DNA from: Christiangramia gaetbulicola | Lineage (GTDB): Bacteria; Bacteroidota; Bacteroidia; Flavobacteriales; Flavobacteriaceae | Direction of reading: 5' to 3' | Length of the DNA stretch: 64,000 nucleotides | Assembly (NCBI RefSeq): GCF_003054225.1 | Contig: NZ_QBKQ01000001.1 | Span: 930,001-994,000, forward strand | Shown: positions 46,923 through 57,207 of the stretch, piece after piece | Numbering within the stretch: the stretch's first letter is position 1 | Layout: each line of letters begins with the position of its first letter | Translations under genes and position numbers: made by a program | Notes under the pieces: model-generated | The model's input: the letters and a program-made list of their open reading frames with translations, nothing else | Told to the model about the DNA's origin: nothing | Databases searched by the model: none

Positions 46923-48680
46923 CTATAATTGTTTATCAAGAGTTGAAATTACACTTACGGCCTTATCATAGTCATGTTGCATGGTATCTGAAGATGCCGG
47001 GGTATACCTGGCATATTCGCAACTTTCCAGTAAAGAAATGAATTCAGATCTCGTTTCCTGGTCTACACCTTTTTCACTAAGCAATGCCTGTATCCTTTCC
47101 TTGCTCATTTCGCTGGTCTGGATACTTAGTTTTGCTTTCAGATAATTATGCATGGAACGTTCGAGTGACAAATAGAATTCCTTTTGATCTCCAAGATTTC
47201 TTTTAGCTTCAGAAAGATATTTTCGGGCCAGTTTATCTGCTTTTCTCATCCTGTTCCCTCTTACATCATTCGCTCTCTGCTCCCTTTTCTTTCCGAATAA
47301 GATGAACAATGGAATTGCCGCCAGCGGAAGCATTAATGCGCCCCAGAATGCTGCCGATCCCAGAAAATCACTGCTATCTATAGGCTTAAGGTTTGTATTA
47401 AGTTTAATAAACCTGAATTGACTACCATCTAAAGCCACCGCCTGTTTATTCACCCCAGACAAACCTGAAGGTTCATTTCCTGCCAGTGGTCCTCGATTCA
47501 CATTGATAAGGATCTCTTCAGAGGTCTTTGTCTTATAGGTTTCTGTAGAAGGATCAAAATAGGAAAACGATAGTGCCGGCAACGGATATTTCCCTTTTTG
47601 TGTAGGCACCACGGTATAGGTTTGTGAAATACTTCCCTGCATTCCGTTGAGATTGGTATTCACATTCTCCACGCGTTCCGGGTCATACATTTCTAACGAG
47701 GACGGAGCGGTTAATTCCGGAAGATCAAATAATTTCAGATTCCCGTTTCCTCTTACTTCTACTTTCGCCTGAAGGCTCTCACCCGCATTCAGCTCATTTT
47801 TATTTGTGGTAACCTTAAAATCGAATTTACCCACAGCCCCGGTGAAATCTGCTGGTTTCCCGGCAGGCAGTGGCTTCACATTGATCTTTTTATTATTGGC
47901 GGCGACCGTTTTATTCACGGTCTTATAGATCCTGCTTCAAAAAATATCTCTTCGCTCACTTGGAACATCTACCGCGATAGAAAGAGTAAGAGGCTCTATA
48001 TTTAGTTCACCTGTTTTCTGTGGATAGAGAATGGTCTTTCTTAAAACCACATATCTATAAGGCTCCCCGTCATATTCCCCGTTTTCAACTCTTAATTGCT
48101 GGATGTCGATACTCTGGCTCCAGAAATCGTTGTACTTAGGACTATCGAGTTCACGCCAGTTGCTCACGCTAACACGCGGACTAACATATAGCTTATAAAC
48201 TACGGTAATGGCTTCGTTAAGATATGGATTAGCCTTGGAGATCTCAGCAACCAGGTGCAGGTTATCTTCTGCGATCATTTCGGTATTATCCCCATCTGTA
48301 GGTTTATCTACTGCTGAAGTGATCTCTACCTTGAGAGGCGATGTTTTATAAGTCTTATCATCTATGATTATTTCTGCCTGGCCAATGGTAAGTTTACCAA
48401 TTTTCTTGGGCTGAAGGTAAAAACTATAGGTTTTGGAATATTCCATCCTTCCATTCAGGATGCTCGTGCTTATCTTCTGGTTAGGACCTCCAACCACGGT
48501 GAATCCATCGAAAGACGGCGGATTGAAGTTGTCGCCATCCTCGTTCATTTCGAAATCTACTCTTAGCCGTTCATTAATTCCCAGCTTTTCTCTGCTCACC
48601 TTCGCTTCAAACCTCACCTGGGCCTGAATGATCCCGGAAGCACACAATAAAAAACTTAAAATTAAATACTTCAATTTCAT
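46923..48680 (-). pseudogene. batD: batD interrupted by an in-frame TGA
   Basis: An otherwise complete BatD (oxygen-tolerance family, about 585 codons). The ATG at 48680 is preceded by AGGAGG 7 bases upstream. Signal peptide (IIQAQ-V), beta-sandwich domains, one transmembrane helix and a C-terminal cytosolic helical domain are all recognisable. Codon 248 (47939-47937) is TGA: SERRDIF-stop-SRIYKTVNKTV. The frame does not change, so one substitution (GGA to TGA) explains it; glycine is what I expect there. The downstream half could restart at GTG 47918 but would lack a signal peptide. Could be a real null, sequencing error, or read-through. Confidence 0.85.
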
Positions 48681-48728
48681 CTTTTTCCTCCTATAGCTCA
48701 ATTCTTTGTCTCGTAAACATCAAAAATG

Positions 48729-49601
48729 TTACCAGTCTTTGTCAGTTTTCGTTTTGACATCTTTCGCTTTCTCTGCGTTTATTTTATCCTGAACTTTTTT
48801 CTCTTCGTTATTCATGGCCTCCAGCAAGCTCTGGATTTGTTGTGGAGATAACTGTCCCTGGGTAGGTCGCTGCTGTTGCTGCTTTTCCTTGTCTCCTTCT
48901 TTAGGATCTTTTTTCTCTCCCTCACCCTGATCTTTCTGCTTATCCTCGTTTTGATCGCCTTCTTTTTTATCTTTTTCGTTCTCTCCTTCGTCCTGAGGTT
49001 TCTGATCCTCTTTTTCATCTTCACCGCCTTCACCATCCTGGTTCTGGTCCTTGTTCTGCTGATCCTGGTTCTGGTCCTTATTATTTTCGTCCTGCTTGTT
49101 CTGATCCTGATTACCTTCCTGATTTTGCTGTTCTTTCTCCAGCATTTTTTTGGCTAAAGCAAGATTATATCTGGTCTCTTCATCTGTAGGATCGTTGCGC
49201 AAAGCATTTTTAAAGGCATCTACCGCTCCCTGGTAATTCTTTTGCTGCATGTAAGAATTTCCGAGGTTATGATAAATACGATGCTTTTCGGTTTTTGTTG
49301 CAGCAATTTCTGCGGCTGCTTTCAGCCTTTCTTCAGCGTTTAATGATTTCTCCTTGACATAATACAGGTTCCCCATATTATATTTAGCGGTAGTGTTATT
49401 AGGATCTTTTGCGATCGCCTTTCTATAGGAAGCTTCTGCACTGGCAAAATCATTTTCAGATAAAGCCTCCTGTGCTTCAGCAATAAATCTATTGGATTCT
49501 TTAGTGAGCTTTTCAGGCTTTTCCTGGGCATTCACCTCAAGGAAACCAAAAAGCAGCACGAGACCGGTTAAAATGACATTCTGACATTTATTTTGATGCA
49601 T
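48729..49601 (-). CDS. batC: BatC, TPR lipid-free exported protein with charged tail
   Basis: 290 aa from ATG at 49601, which has AGGAG at proper spacing; an upstream start at 49628 adds nine residues. Signal peptide (LEVNAQ-EK), three TPR-like units (about 28-145), then a long low-complexity Gln/Asp/Glu/Lys tail (about 155-250) and a final helix (LSPQQIQSLLEAMNNEEKKVQDK). It overlaps batB by 14 bases. Confidence 0.85.
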   Translation of the reverse strand: MHQNKCQNVILTGLVLLFGFLEVNAQEKPEKLTKESNRFIAEAQEALSENDFASAEASYRKAIAKDPNNTTAKYNMGNLYYVKEKSLNAEERLKAAAEIAATKTEKHRIYHNLGNSYMQQKNYQGAVDAFKNALRNDPTDEETRYNLALAKKMLEKEQQNQEGNQDQNKQDENNKDQNQDQQNKDQNQDGEGGEDEKEDQKPQDEGENEKDKKEGDQNEDKQKDQGEGEKKDPKEGDKEKQQQQRPTQGQLSPQQIQSLLEAMNNEEKKVQDKINAEKAKDVKTKTDKDW

Positions 49602-50652
49602 CTTTCGCTCCTTTCTTCTTTCGTTCATTAAAAAGATTCAGTTTACGCAGCCAGGCCGTACTACGCTCAAGTACAAAGATATCAAGAAATAATAATGCCA
49701 AAGCTATTCCCAGGAACAACTGAAAATGAGATTTAAAATCGGCAAACTGTTTTGCCTCAAATTCGGTCTTCTCGATATTCTGTAATTCTTCGATCACTTT
49801 ATCCACAACGTCACTAGTGACATTCCCCTGGATATAACTGCCTTCTGCAGCATCTGCGATCTCCTTGAGAGTTTGCGGATTCAGTTTGGTAATAACGGTT
49901 TCTCCCTGGTTATCTTTCTTATAATTCTGAATTACCCCGTTTCGCTTAATAGGAATAGGACCTCCTTTTTCGGTTCCCACTCCAATGGTGAATATTCGAA
50001 TGCCCATTTCTGAAGCCTGCTCCGTAATTTCCTCCACATTCCCTTCATGATCTTCACCGTCACTTAGGATGAACAATACGCGATTGGTTTGCTGCTCGTC
50101 ATCATAATAGGTAGTTGCCAGTTCGATCGCATCACCAATGGCAGTTCCCTGAGAGGAGATCATATCTGTATTTAATGCCTGAAGGAACATCCTTGCGGCC
50201 GAATAATCGGTAGTAATTGGTAATTGCGGATAGGCGCCACCGGCATAGGCAATGATCCCAACCCGGTCACTTCCAAGGTTACTAAGGATCTGGCTTACCA
50301 GTTGCTTGGACTTTTCAATTCTGCTTGGCGCGATATCTTCAGCATCCATACTTTTAGAGACATCTATCGCAAAAACAATATCTACTCCCTCCCTTTTTAC
50401 GGTCTTCAGTTTGGTTCCCATCTTAGGATTTACGAGGGCTACGACCAGACTGGCCATCGCCAGCAATACCAGGATCAGTTTAATGACCGGCTTGGAACGC
50501 GAACGGTTAGGCGCGAGGTGTTTTAAAAGATTGCTACTGGCAAATTTCTTCCGGGTCCTGTTCTGCCAGAAAACAAAAATAAGGAACAACAGGACGATCA
50601 CCGGGATCACCAGCAATAACCAAAACCATATTTTTTCTTCCAGTACAAACAT
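49588..50652 (-). CDS. batB: BatB, VWA-domain membrane protein
   Basis: 354 aa. N-terminal helices (8-30, 58-75), a VWA domain with MIDAS DVSKS (97-101) and SDGEDH, and a C-terminal helix (about 315-333). Together with BatA it forms the paired VWA proteins of the Bat cluster, acting at the periplasmic face. Confidence 0.93.
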   Translation of the reverse strand: MFVLEEKIWFWLLLVIPVIVLLFLIFVFWQNRTRKKFASSNLLKHLAPNRSRSKPVIKLILVLLAMASLVVALVNPKMGTKLKTVKREGVDIVFAIDVSKSMDAEDIAPSRIEKSKQLVSQILSNLGSDRVGIIAYAGGAYPQLPITTDYSAARMFLQALNTDMISSQGTAIGDAIELATTYYDDEQQTNRVLFILSDGEDHEGNVEEITEQASEMGIRIFTIGVGTEKGGPIPIKRNGVIQNYKKDNQGETVITKLNPQTLKEIADAAEGSYIQGNVTSDVVDKVIEELQNIEKTEFEAKQFADFKSHFQLFLGIALALLFLDIFVLERSTAWLRKLNLFNERKKKGAKDASK

Positions 50653-50653
50653 T

Positions 50654-51658
50654 CTATATAAAACTTCTGAATAAGGTGAGTCTTAATAATATCTCGAATA
50701 ATAGCAGAATTCCGGCTAACAGGATCAATGGCCTGTATTTCTCATCATAATTATAATAACGAAATTCTTCAATTTCGGTCTTTTCAAGTGAATCGATCTC
50801 GTTATAGATCTCCTCAAGCTTTTCATTATCTGTTGCCCTGAAATATTTTCCTCCGGTAGAAGCGGCGATATCTTTTAAAAGCTCTTCATCGATCTCCACC
50901 TGAACCCGACCAAACTGTATCCTTCCGCCGGGTGACATGGCAATTGGTGAAAGAGCCATCCCGTTACTACCTACTCCAATGGTATAAACCTTGATCCCGA
51001 ATTCAACCGCAAGCTCACTGGCGGTATTGGGATCTATAAATCCTGAATTATTAACTCCATCGGTAAGCAGAATGATGACCTTACTTTCGGCTTCACTGTC
51101 TTTAAGCCTGTTCACCGCGGTAGCTAGGCCCGATCCTATAGCCGTACCGTTTTCCAGTACATTGTTATATTCAATATCTTCCAGGGCATTAAGAACGATC
51201 GTTTTATCGCTGGTTATAGGAGTTTTAGTGAAACTCTCGCCGGCATAAGCCACCAGCCCGATACGATCTCCCGGCCTGTCTTTTACGAATTCTTCAGCCA
51301 CCGCCTTTAAAGCATCCAGCCGGTTTGGCTGCAGGTCTCTAGCCAGCATACTGGCTGAGACATCTATCGCCATTACGATATCTATCCCCTGTGAACTGCT
51401 GGTTTCTGTAGAAACATCCACTGTTCTCGGCCTGGCCATGGCTACAATTATAAAGGAAAGGGCCAGTAAACGAAGCAGGAAAAGTACAGGTCTTAATTTT
51501 GGTAAAAATCCCGACTTAACCTTGAATCCTTTGGTAGTGGATATTTTTAATTCGGCAGTTTGCTTATTTCGTTTCCACACATACCAGGCTATTGCCAGTG
51601 GAAGCAGCAGGAACAACCAGAAAAATTCCGGGTTTTCAAATGTGAAATTGGCAAACAT
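50654..51658 (-). CDS. batA: BatA, VWA-domain membrane protein
   Basis: 334 aa. Two N-terminal helices (about 10-28 and 57-75), a VWA domain with MIDAS DVSAS (99-103) and LTDGVNN, and a C-terminal helix. It is one base before batB and overlaps the upstream gene by one base. Confidence 0.94.
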   Translation of the reverse strand: MFANFTFENPEFFWLFLLLPLAIAWYVWKRNKQTAELKISTTKGFKVKSGFLPKLRPVLFLLRLLALSFIIVAMARPRTVDVSTETSSSQGIDIVMAIDVSASMLARDLQPNRLDALKAVAEEFVKDRPGDRIGLVAYAGESFTKTPITSDKTIVLNALEDIEYNNVLENGTAIGSGLATAVNRLKDSEAESKVIILLTDGVNNSGFIDPNTASELAVEFGIKVYTIGVGSNGMALSPIAMSPGGRIQFGRVQVEIDEELLKDIAASTGGKYFRATDNEKLEEIYNEIDSLEKTEIEEFRYYNYDEKYRPLILLAGILLLFEILLRLTLFRSFI

Positions 51659-53307
51659 TATTCGTTCAGGTTATTAATTTCTACAGAGTTAATTATACGC
51701 TGGGTGATCTCCTTAGCATACTGATCATTTTCATTGTAAATGACCATGATCTGCTCAAAACCTCCTTTTTCAGCAAAGTTCAGGATCTCGTATTCATTCG
51801 GGATCGATTCACCGGTCACAGGGTTTTCAGCTTCAAGGGTACCAAAGATCTTAGTTCCCTTGGTGCCGTTCACTGTGGTGAAATCCTCCTGTTTCATTAT
51901 TATATTCCGTGCCCCCTGGGCTTCAAGATTGGTGTAAATTCCATCGATGGCCTTTTTAGCATCGAAATTCACTTCACCCTTGAATTTGATAGTGCTCAGG
52001 GTCACATAGAAATTACTCAGCAGGCTACCATAGATAAAGGTCTCGGAACCTACCATCATTTGCTGCACATCCTGTGGCATTTCTATCTCTCCCCGCACAA
52101 GAACTTCAGGCGTGGTTACTGCTACCGATGGATTACCGTACTCACTTCTAATCCATTCTCCTTCTAGCAATTCCTTTGTTGGATGACCTAAATAAGTATC
52201 CTTCACGTAGGTATATCCTTTTGTGGCAATAAGCGCGGTCACACCTATAATAATCACTAGGACCCCGGCTAGAACACCAAGAATAATGCGACGCTTCTTT
52301 CTTTTCCTGGCCTGCTCTTCACGGAAAGCTTCATCCTGAAGCAATTCTTCCTCGGTAGGCTCTGGTACGGATGCCCTAAGGTCATCGATAATATGTTGTG
52401 TTTTTGAACGATCCTCCTTGGCCGTGATCACATCTGGTTTGGATCTCGCAAATTTGGCCAGATCGGCACGTCTTAAGATCTTTTCAAAATCCCTGATGGT
52501 CTCATCGGTAAGATTCAGTTTCCCCTGGCGTTTCTGATCTTCCAGGTAAAGGATCAATTCGTTCGTGGTTCTTTCCAGACCGTGATCATAGATCTTCCTG
52601 TCCAGGTATTTACGCACAGCAAAACTCAGCTGAGAATAATATTCTTTAATTTCCCGCTTTTCTAAATATTGTGCCTGGTCCAGTTTCTGTAATTCAGCCA
52701 TAGCTTCTTCATATGGCGGTAATTCAAATTCCTCTGCATCTTTTTTCTTTTTCCTGATGATCAAAAATGCCACCAGGCCGGCAATAAGAAAAATTCCCAG
52801 TAACCACAATAGCCAATCGGGAATCCGGAAACCCGGGGGAACCTCAACAGATGGTTTTATAGGATACAGTTTTTGCTTGGTGGTATCTACCACCACATCA
52901 TTCACCTCAACGGCGATAGAATCTGTAAAATAGGAACTGCTTGCAATTATAACTTCCTGGCTTGGGATAACATATTTCCCGGAGTCGAATTTAGTAAGGA
53001 AATATTCTTTCAATAGCCTGTAATTGCCATTTTCACGCAGCGTATCTGCATCCAGGGATTCCACTAATTCTAATGGAGAAAAGGTCTCGCCTTCAGGAAA
53101 AACCACCAGGTCTTCGGGATCTGTCTTAACCTTGATCTGGTATTTGATCTGCTCCCCGATCTTGATCGTTGTGGAGTCTATACTCGCTGAAACCTGTGAC
53201 TGGGCTTCCGCAGTATTAACCAATAATAATGAGCATATAAAAAACAGAAATCCCAGGCCACCTGAGATATTTGTAGTTGAATATGTGTTTTTAAGGTTTC
53301 TAAACAT
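51658..53307 (-). CDS. BatD-like/DUF4381-like membrane protein of the MoxR-Bat operon
   Basis: 549 aa. Signal peptide (NTAEAQ-S), an N-terminal beta-sandwich like BatD (QVSASIDSTTIKIGEQIKYQIKV), a transmembrane helix (about 168-187), a helical cytosolic region (about 200-320), a second helix (about 342-362) and a C-terminal domain. The combination is typical of the gene between DUF58 and batA. Exact family naming is uncertain. Confidence 0.75.
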   Translation of the reverse strand: MFRNLKNTYSTTNISGGLGFLFFICSLLLVNTAEAQSQVSASIDSTTIKIGEQIKYQIKVKTDPEDLVVFPEGETFSPLELVESLDADTLRENGNYRLLKEYFLTKFDSGKYVIPSQEVIIASSSYFTDSIAVEVNDVVVDTTKQKLYPIKPSVEVPPGFRIPDWLLWLLGIFLIAGLVAFLIIRKKKKDAEEFELPPYEEAMAELQKLDQAQYLEKREIKEYYSQLSFAVRKYLDRKIYDHGLERTTNELILYLEDQKRQGKLNLTDETIRDFEKILRRADLAKFARSKPDVITAKEDRSKTQHIIDDLRASVPEPTEEELLQDEAFREEQARKRKKRRIILGVLAGVLVIIIGVTALIATKGYTYVKDTYLGHPTKELLEGEWIRSEYGNPSVAVTTPEVLVRGEIEMPQDVQQMMVGSETFIYGSLLSNFYVTLSTIKFKGEVNFDAKKAIDGIYTNLEAQGARNIIMKQEDFTTVNGTKGTKIFGTLEAENPVTGESIPNEYEILNFAEKGGFEQIMVIYNENDQYAKEITQRIINSVEINNLNE

Positions 53308-53314
53308 TTTTCTT

Positions 53315-54181
53315 TTAAGCTCTTCTTTTAAAATAGCCCAGTAATTTTTTCACATAGCTTTCATCGGTCCGGTTGCTAATAGTCCCAGCACCGCTTACCG
53401 AAAAACTCTGGTGAAAGTAGTTCACGCGGTCATGGAAATATTTTGAATAAGACCTGCGTACCGCCTTGGAACCAGTATCTACAGTAATATATTCCCCGGT
53501 TTCCTCATCCTGCATTTGCACCATGCCCAGGTTAGGTATGGTTTGTTCCATCTTATCAAAAACCCTGATGCCGGTAAGGTCATGTTTTCCTGCCACGATC
53601 TTCAAGGTATGCTGGTAATCATCTGCCATAAAATCTGAAAGCAGAAAAACAATCGCTTTCTTTTTCATGACGTTAGAAAGGTATTTCAAAGCTCCGGCAA
53701 TATCGGTGTTCTTACCTTCAGGTTTAAATTCCAGTAATTCCCTGATGATACGCAGCACATGCGACCTTCCTTTTTTAGGCGGAATATATAATTCTATACG
53801 GTCTGAGAACATCATCAAACCTATCTTATCGTTATTCTTGGTTGCTGAAAAAGCTAGAGTCGCAGCGATCTCTGTAATAACCTCTTTTTTGAACTGTTCC
53901 TGGGTCCCGAACATTTCTGAACCCGAAACATCTACCATCAACATCATGGTTAGCTCGCGCTCTTCTTCAAATACCTTTACAAATGGTTCATTATAACGGG
54001 CGGTCACGTTCCAGTCTATACTTCTAACGTCATCCCCAAACTGGTACTGTCTAACCTCACTAAAGGTCATACCCCTTCCTTTAAAAGTAGAATGATACTC
54101 GCCCCCAAAGACATGATCGCTCAGTCTGCGGGTCTTGATCTCTATCTTTCTTACTTTTTTAAGGAGTTCCTTTGTATCCAT
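53315..54181 (-). CDS. DUF58 protein
   Basis: 288 aa from ATG at 54181 (MDTKELLKKVRKIEIKTRR); an alternative start ten codons upstream is less likely. The signature FSEVRQYQFGDDVRSIDWNVTARYNEPFVK is complete, with a VWA-like fold (VDVSGSEMF). It is the standard partner of MoxR ATPases. Confidence 0.94.
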   Translation of the reverse strand: MDTKELLKKVRKIEIKTRRLSDHVFGGEYHSTFKGRGMTFSEVRQYQFGDDVRSIDWNVTARYNEPFVKVFEEERELTMMLMVDVSGSEMFGTQEQFKKEVITEIAATLAFSATKNNDKIGLMMFSDRIELYIPPKKGRSHVLRIIRELLEFKPEGKNTDIAGALKYLSNVMKKKAIVFLLSDFMADDYQHTLKIVAGKHDLTGIRVFDKMEQTIPNLGMVQMQDEETGEYITVDTGSKAVRRSYSKYFHDRVNYFHQSFSVSGAGTISNRTDESYVKKLLGYFKRRA

Positions 54182-54257
54182 TTTGTTCAATAAACAATAA
54201 ACAAGGATCAAAAAACACTAGCTTATTTGATCATTGGGAATTGATAATTGCTAATTG

Positions 54258-55262
54258 TTACGGTACTTCGATCTCGTTCACGATCTTATTGATAAGATCT
54301 TCTGAAGTAATGTTTTCGGCTTCGGCTTCATAGGTAATACCAATTCTGTGACGCAGCACATCATGCACTACTGCACGAACATCCTCTGGCACCACATAAC
54401 CTCTTCGTTTAATAAAGGCGTAGCATTTTGAAGCCACGGCAAGGTTGATACTACCACGAGGAGAAGCTCCAAAGCTGATCAAAGGCTTTATGTCTTCAAG
54501 ATTATATTTTTCAGGAGTACGGGTTGCAAAAACGATATCCAGGATATATTTCTCGATCTTTTCATCCATATACACATCCCTTACCGCACTTTGTGCTCTC
54601 AGGATCTGTTCAAGATCTACCACCTGATTCACTTTTTCGAATCCACCTTTAAGGTTGGCGCGAATAATCAGCTGTTCTTCGGCCATCATAGGATAATCTA
54701 TTACTGTTTTGAGCATAAATCTATCCACCTGTGCTTCAGGTAAAGGATAAGTTCCTTCCTGTTCCACCGGGTTTTGCGTGGCCATTACCAGAAATGGCTT
54801 ATCAAGGATAAAAGTTTCGTCTCCAATGGTCACTTGCTTTTCCTGCATAGCTTCCAGCAAAGCCGATTGCACCTTAGCCGGCGCACGGTTGATCTCATCT
54901 GCCAACACGAAATTTGCGAAGATCGGCCCTTTCTTTATACTGAAATCGTTAACCTTCATATTGTAGATCATGGTACCAACAACATCTGCCGGTAAAAGAT
55001 CTGGGGTGAACTGAATACGGCTGAAGCTTCCATGCACAGCCTGGGCGAGGGTATTGATCGCCAGTGTTTTCGCCAGCCCAGGAACACCTTCTAAAAGTAT
55101 ATGTCCCTGACCTAAAAGGCCTATCAGCAGGCGCTCTACCATGTGCTTCTGGCCTACGATCACCTTATTCATTTCGCGGGTGAGCAAGTCTACAAAAGCA
55201 CTTTCCTTTTCAATTTTCTCGTTAATACTGGCAATATCAACAGATGAATTGTCTTCCATCAT
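54258..55262 (-). CDS. MoxR-family AAA+ ATPase
   Basis: 334 aa. Walker A GVPGLAKT (59-66), Walker B FVLADEINRA, sensor and lid regions (ISFGASPRGSINLA) are intact. First gene of the leftward operon; MoxR acts as a chaperone-like ATPase with VWA proteins encoded downstream. Confidence 0.96.
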   Translation of the reverse strand: MMEDNSSVDIASINEKIEKESAFVDLLTREMNKVIVGQKHMVERLLIGLLGQGHILLEGVPGLAKTLAINTLAQAVHGSFSRIQFTPDLLPADVVGTMIYNMKVNDFSIKKGPIFANFVLADEINRAPAKVQSALLEAMQEKQVTIGDETFILDKPFLVMATQNPVEQEGTYPLPEAQVDRFMLKTVIDYPMMAEEQLIIRANLKGGFEKVNQVVDLEQILRAQSAVRDVYMDEKIEKYILDIVFATRTPEKYNLEDIKPLISFGASPRGSINLAVASKCYAFIKRRGYVVPEDVRAVVHDVLRHRIGITYEAEAENITSEDLINKIVNEIEVP

Positions 55263-55361
55263 GATTTTCAGATTTTGATGTCGTGAATATACGTACTTGT
55301 TGTAAGCGTCGCAAATTGAAAATTTATTGGAATGAGAATGGTTAAAAAAAGGTTAAAATTA

Positions 55362-55391
55362 AAAAGGCAACACTTTGCAGTGTTGCCTTTT
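55362..55391 (-). terminator. Terminator of the DUF4382 lipoprotein gene
   Basis: AAAAGGCAACACT / AGTGTTGCCTTTT, a perfect 13-bp stem with loop TTGC, 25 bases past the stop of the leftward lipoprotein gene and upstream of moxR. Confidence 0.88.
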
Positions 55392-55415
55392 ACAAAAAAT
55401 TATTTTCTGAAAATA

Positions 55416-56264
55416 TTATAGAGTCAGCTCTCCAAGGTCTGTAGTTTCATTTGGTTTTACCTCTACAGTTCCTATAGCATAAACATCCAGGTTGCTATCT
55501 GCCTCTGGAATCACCTCTATACTATATACTCCGGCTGGTACTCCATTTAGAGAGAAGTTACCGTCAGCATCGGTATAAGCAGAAATAGTTACAGACTCTC
55601 CGGTTAATACTACCAGGCTCTGGATAGAAGTTTCAATATCTACTGGAAGAACCACGGCACCAACTACAACTCCTGCATCAGCTTCAGCAGAAAGTCTTAT
55701 CACCGGTTTAAGGTTATAACTTCCATTACCAGTAGCAACAATAGATTTATCTACGTCGAAATCAAGAAGGAAAGCATAGTTCTCACCAGCTTCTAAAGTC
55801 TGGTTCAATTGCAGTTTAAGACCAGATTGTTGTGCACTTGGCGTATTCAATGGTTTTTCTTCACCATCTACAATTACCGAGTTTTCAGATCCTAAGATCA
55901 AACGCATCTGGCTCACGTACCCTGCAGGCACTTCTGTATCAGCTAAAAGTTGAGAAACACCTCCGGTAAGCTCTAACAGGTCATAAACACCAGTTTTTAC
56001 TTCACCTACGCTTACCCATCCATCACCGTCAACATCAGCTTCGGCTTCTAATTCACTATCAGCCTCAACCTGAATTTCGATATCCTGTACATCCACAAAA
56101 ACAGCATCGTAGTCACCAGGAGCATCGGTCATTCTTACGGTTAGATTTGCTTTCCCTTCACCAGAAGTAGTAGAACCATCGTCATCGCTACAACTTGTTA
56201 ATCCAAGGGAAATGAAAGTTGCGATCATTAAACTTTTAAAAGTTACATTTTTTAAATATCTCAT
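55416..56264 (-). CDS. DUF4382 lipoprotein with carboxypeptidase-like regulatory domain
   Basis: 282 aa. Lipobox LGLTSC-SDD (Cys25). DUF4382 (about 38-190) begins NLTVRMTDAPGDYDAVFVDV. The C-terminal 80 residues (ETSIQSLVVLTGESVTIS...GNFSLNGVPAGVYSIEV) form a small Ig-like regulatory domain. Acidic, probably surface or periplasmic, function unknown. It has its own terminator. Confidence 0.88.
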   Translation of the reverse strand: MRYLKNVTFKSLMIATFISLGLTSCSDDDGSTTSGEGKANLTVRMTDAPGDYDAVFVDVQDIEIQVEADSELEAEADVDGDGWVSVGEVKTGVYDLLELTGGVSQLLADTEVPAGYVSQMRLILGSENSVIVDGEEKPLNTPSAQQSGLKLQLNQTLEAGENYAFLLDFDVDKSIVATGNGSYNLKPVIRLSAEADAGVVVGAVVLPVDIETSIQSLVVLTGESVTISAYTDADGNFSLNGVPAGVYSIEVIPEADSNLDVYAIGTVEVKPNETTDLGELTL

Positions 56265-56427
56265 AAGTAGATTTTATAGGTTACGGAAGGACTAACGGCA
56301 ACCTTTGTGCAAGATTTCCCACAGGTCTTTTTATTTAACAAAATTTAACGGAACTTAACCCTGCGTTAATAGACTTTGATACGCTAAGACTTAATTGTTT
56401 CTTACATTAGAAATTAAAATTGAAACT

Positions 56428-57177
56428 ATGAAAACGGCCTTAATAACCGGCGCCACTAGCGGCATTGGGAGATCCACAGCGATTAAGTTCGCATCTGAAG
56501 GAATTAATCTTATTATCTGCGGAAGAAGAACCGACAGGCTTGAAAAACTGAAAAAGGAGCTATCTGTGGAAACTTCGGTACATATCCTCAGTTTTGATGT
56601 GAGGAATCGCGAAGAAGTTCTACAAAAAATTGGTTCCCTTCCCGAAGGATTCGGGAAAATAGACATCCTGGTGAACAATGCCGGAAATGCTCATGGTCTG
56701 GATCCTATCCAATCTGGTAGTATGGATGACTGGGATGCGATGCTGGACATTAATGTAAAAGGACTTTTATATGTAAGTAAGGCAGTAATTCCAGGAATGA
56801 TCGAGCGACAGTCTGGGCATATCATTAATATTGGTTCTACGGCTGGAAAAGAAGTATACCCGAATGGAAATGTCTACTGCGCCAGTAAACACGCCGTAGA
56901 TGCCATTAACCAGGGAATGAGAATAGATCTTAATGGTAACGGAATTCGCGTAGGCGCTGTAAATCCCGGTCTTACCCAGACAGAATTTAGTGATGTAAGA
57001 TTTAAAGGAGATGCAGATAAAGCAGAAAAAGTATACCAGGGATTTAAAGCATTGCAACCCGAAGACATTGCAGATATCATCCATTTTGTGGTCTCCAGAC
57101 CTTACCATGTAAATATCGCAGATCTTACGGTTATGCCAACGGCACAGGCTACAAGCACCATCCTTAATAAGGATTGA
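56428..57177 (+). CDS. SDR-family oxidoreductase
   Basis: 249 aa from ATG at 56428 (MKTALITGATSGIG); an upstream start at 56395 is unlikely because the Rossmann strand begins here. TGATSGIG (8-15), NNAGNAHG, and the catalytic Tyr-Lys in YCASKHA are intact. It resembles YdfG-type 3-hydroxy acid dehydrogenases; substrate unknown. Confidence 0.93.
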   Translation: MKTALITGATSGIGRSTAIKFASEGINLIICGRRTDRLEKLKKELSVETSVHILSFDVRNREEVLQKIGSLPEGFGKIDILVNNAGNAHGLDPIQSGSMDDWDAMLDINVKGLLYVSKAVIPGMIERQSGHIINIGSTAGKEVYPNGNVYCASKHAVDAINQGMRIDLNGNGIRVGAVNPGLTQTEFSDVRFKGDADKAEKVYQGFKALQPEDIADIIHFVVSRPYHVNIADLTVMPTAQATSTILNKD

Positions 57178-57207
57178 TTATTTTTTATTGATATTAATTA
57201 TTTAGTC

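Noticed and set aside
46923-48701. batD as two separate genes or as a frameshift
   Set aside because: The halves are in the same frame with only 18 bases of sense codons between the TGA and the GTG; together they make one normal-length BatD, so an in-frame nonsense codon fits better than a frameshift or gene fission.
48876-49157. Leu/Ile/Val-rich open frame opposite batC, looking like a membrane protein
   Set aside because: It is the antisense reading of the Gln/Asp/Glu/Lys low-complexity tail of BatC, which mechanically yields hydrophobic codons.
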